Assembly: GCA_017412715.1 (NCBI GenBank)
Contig: JAFPWU010000005.1
Span: forward strand, 1-51,598
Source of the DNA: Clostridia bacterium
GTDB taxonomy: Bacteria; Bacillota; Clostridia; Christensenellales; Aristaeellaceae
DNA length: 51,598 bases
Reading direction: 5' to 3'
How positions within the stretch are numbered: position 1 is the first letter of the stretch; every line of letters begins with the position of its first letter. This document shows, in pieces, positions 49,760 to 51,598 of the stretch. The position numbers and the translations under genes were made by a program. The notes beneath the pieces were generated by a model. That model searched no databases and was not told the DNA's origin. It worked only from the letters and a program-made list of their open reading frames with translations.

Positions 49760-50344
49760 TCAAGAGAGGCTGCCTCTACGAATCATCGCATCGGCCATTT
49801 CCGCCATCTTTTCAGCTGGTTCCTGGCATTTGCTGTTCAGCCAGGCGCGGAAGACTCCAACGCAGCCATAAACGACAAAGCTATAGTGATACTCAAAAGT
49901 AGCGTCTTTCTTGTCTTCTTCATTCGGCCACATCTGAAGGCACTTTTCCCGCACGACTTGATTGAGCCTGTGCAAGAAATTCATATCCCCGTGGGGGCTG
50001 AGCAGCACCCGGCACATTTCCTGGTTCTCCTCGATGAAATGGAACAGATCCAGCAGAATCGGCGTGGTCTGGTGACTTACATCATCATGTTCGTGCAGGG
50101 ATACGATTTCGTCCAACGCTTCAAACAGGCCGTCCTCGATTTTTTCAAGCATATCAAAGATATCCTTATAATACAGATAAAAGGTGCCGCGGTTCATATC
50201 CGCCAGGTCGGTCAGCTCTTTGACGGTGATTTCGTTGATCTGTTTTTCCTGCAATAATTGGGTCAATGCTTGGGTCAGCAGCTTTTTTGTCCGCCGTACT
50301 CGGCGGTCTTCTTTTTTCTGAGGAGCCTCATTGGACTGATCCAT
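49760..50344 (-). CDS. TetR-family regulator divergent from an MMPL transporter
   Basis: The 194-residue protein has a TetR head, TKKLLTQALTQLLQEKQINEITVKELTDLADMNRGTFYLYYKDIFDMLEK (about residues 19-68), and a C-terminal domain of the TetR_C_8-like type. AAGAAGG lies upstream of the ATG. It is divergent from the MMPL transporter gene, and palindromes between them are likely operators, the usual layout of a repressor of an exporter. Confidence 0.9.
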   Translation of the reverse strand: MDQSNEAPQKKEDRRVRRTKKLLTQALTQLLQEKQINEITVKELTDLADMNRGTFYLYYKDIFDMLEKIEDGLFEALDEIVSLHEHDDVSHQTTPILLDLFHFIEENQEMCRVLLSPHGDMNFLHRLNQVVREKCLQMWPNEEDKKDATFEYHYSFVVYGCVGVFRAWLNSKCQEPAEKMAEMADAMIRRGSLS

Positions 50345-50429
50345 GGGTCAAAGCCTTCTTTCTCAACAATTCTCAGGTCCTGTGTCGGTTAAATCCACCT
50401 GTAGCGCCGGATTGTTTATTAACAAACGA

Positions 50430-50459
50430 TTGATTATCAAATTGATTATTGAAATCAAT
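50430..50459. promoter_or_regulatory. Operator-like palindromes between tetR and the transporter gene
   Basis: TTGATTATCAA (50430-50440) is a perfect palindrome. ATTGATT (50441-50447) and AATCAAT (50453-50459) form a second. The second overlaps the -35 box of the transporter promoter. Confidence 0.65.
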
Positions 50460-50477
50460 CATGAGAATGATTATAAT
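50449..50477 (+). promoter_or_regulatory. Promoter of the MMPL transporter gene
   Basis: TTGAAA (50449-50454) and TATAAT (50472-50477), spacing 17. Confidence 0.75.
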
Positions 50478-50540
50478 TCGCATCGTTGAGAAAGTCAACA
50501 CAATGTTTTAAAACATGAAGCGTGTTGGGAGGTTGAGAAT

Positions 50541-51598
50541 GTGAAAGGCTTCACCAAATGGCTGGTCAAGCATAGAATCGCGGTCATCATCCTGTGCATT
50601 GCGCTGATGATTCCCTCTGTGATTGGCATGGCAGCCACCAAGACAAAATATGATCTTCTGTATTACCTGCCCCAGGATCTGGAGACGGTGCAGGGCCAGG
50701 AAATCCTGCTTCAGGATTTTGGCAAAGGCGCTTTTTCTCTGCTGGTCACGGAGGGTATGAGCATTTCTGAACAAGCCGATATGGAAAACTCGCTGAAAGA
50801 AATCCCCCATGTAGACAGCGTGATCGGCTTTGCTTCCATCACCAAAGGGATGTTCCCCATTGAAATCATCCCATCAGATATTCGGGAAATGTTCCAGCGG
50901 GGCGACTGCATGCTTTCCGCTGTATTTTTCGATGAAGGTTCCTCATCAGAGGAAACGATGGAAGCCATTAACCAGGTGCGCAAGGTGGCTGGTGAAAAGT
51001 GCTTCGTCAGCGGCCTGTCCGCGGTTGTCACGGATACAAAGCAGCTGGTGGAAGAGCAGGAAGGGATTTACGTGGGTATTGCCGTGGCGCTTTGCGCTGT
51101 GGTGCTGATGATCACCATGGACAGCTTCCTGCTGCCGCTGATCTTCCTGGCCTGCATCGGTGTAAGCATCCTGTGGAATATGGGAAGTAATTACTTCCTG
51201 GGCGAGATCAGCTATATTACTAAGGCCGTGGCCGCCGTGCTGCAGCTGGGCGTGACGCTGGACTACTCCATCTTCCTGTGGCACAGCTACAAGGAACAAA
51301 AAGCGCTGATTGCAGACAAAGACGAAGCCATGGCGGAAGCAATTCACCTGACCTTTACTTCCATTCTGGGCTCCAGCCTGACCACCATCGCGGGCTTCGT
51401 TTCCATCTGCTTCATGAGCTTTACCCTGGGCAAGGACCTGGGCATCGTCATGAGTAAGGGCGTGATCATGGGTCTGCTGGGCACAGTGGTGTTGCTTCCC
51501 TGTGTGATCCGCCTGCTGGACGGCGCGATCGAAAAGACCTCTCACAAGCCGCTGCTTCCCAATGTGGGCGGCATCGGGCGCTTCGTGACCAAGCATTA
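50541..51598 (+). CDS. MMPL/RND-family transporter, 3' end cut by the window
   Basis: The open frame starts with GTG at 50541 behind GGGAGG and runs beyond the right edge (352 codons seen). It begins MKGFTKWLVKHRIAVIILCIALMIPSV, a first membrane helix, then an extracellular domain (about 30-165). A run of membrane helices follows, including VLQLGVTLDYSIFLWHSY (about 235), where the Asp-Tyr pair of MMPL proteins relays protons, and GSSLTTIAGFVSI. MMPL transporters export lipids or drugs using the proton gradient. The divergent TetR gene probably represses it. Confidence 0.92.
   Translation, partial: MKGFTKWLVKHRIAVIILCIALMIPSVIGMAATKTKYDLLYYLPQDLETVQGQEILLQDFGKGAFSLLVTEGMSISEQADMENSLKEIPHVDSVIGFASITKGMFPIEIIPSDIREMFQRGDCMLSAVFFDEGSSSEETMEAINQVRKVAGEKCFVSGLSAVVTDTKQLVEEQEGIYVGIAVALCAVVLMITMDSFLLPLIFLACIGVSILWNMGSNYFLGEISYITKAVAAVLQLGVTLDYSIFLWHSYKEQKALIADKDEAMAEAIHLTFTSILGSSLTTIAGFVSICFMSFTLGKDLGIVMSKGVIMGLLGTVVLLPCVIRLLDGAIEKTSHKPLLPNVGGIGRFVTKH

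Overview
The window looks like a chromosomal segment of a GC-rich member of the Clostridia (Firmicutes/Bacillota). The evidence is: ribonuclease J next to a YlbF-family protein, Rex, MltG, VanW-type proteins, orphan ECF S-components, a short SRP RNA, clostripain-like (C11) protease, DUF5685, DUF3795 and DUF1846 proteins, strong AGGAGG ribosome-binding sites and many promoters of the form TTGnnn-N17-TATAAT. I cannot name a genus.

Layout. 1-138: 3' end of a group II intron. 140-4050: rpsB-tsf with a structured leader, tRNA-Leu(UAA), and a MutS-family ATPase. 4131-7000: nucleotidyltransferase and DUF1846 protein on the minus strand, and SRP RNA on the plus strand. 7089-16517: a plus-strand housekeeping run with glyA, rnj, a YlbF-family gene, mltG, rex, a VanW protein, an M24 peptidase and araD. 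16600-17902: a structured RNA with its own promoter ahead of a zinc-ribbon protein, tRNA-Ser(CGA), and a YunG-like gene. 18064-24237: secreted GH3 enzyme, an unrecognised 586-aa protein, an ECF S-component, a secreted beta-helix protein and a membrane zinc-ribbon protein. 24353-27579: a minus-strand Hsp70 / DUF5685 / J-protein operon. 27769-41660: Nudix hydrolase, orphan solute-binding protein, galK-tsaE-tsaB-rimI, two PIG-L-type secreted proteins (the second with a degenerate active site and fused to a phosphodiester-glycosidase domain), a membrane-anchored C11 protease, a D-aminoacylase-like amidohydrolase and a second ECF S-component.

42-50 kb is an accessory, decaying region on the minus strand. 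It holds a GH3 gene tail, a truncated TIM-barrel gene, a TetR gene with a clear autoregulatory operator, and the apparent remains of an iron/metal locus: a DUF3793 remnant, an HMA protein, a methyltransferase, and a DtxR-family regulator fused to a hydrolase-like N-terminus with its metal-binding residues apparently lost. Two promoters there carry GTTAG-N6-CTAAC boxes at +1. A duplicated GNAT/DUF3795 block has lost different genes in its two copies. The window ends in a divergent TetR/MMPL-transporter pair, cut by the right edge.

A family of short palindromic elements with GGAAAyGCTGATTT-like ends sits close to genes, usually just after a stop codon, at about 5.1, 8.3, 21.1 and 23.6 kb. The most interesting candidates for undescribed biology are the PIG-L / pseudo-PIG-L-NAGPA / C11 surface cluster, the Hsp70-DUF5685-J-protein operon, the chimeric DtxR regulon and the palindromic repeat family.
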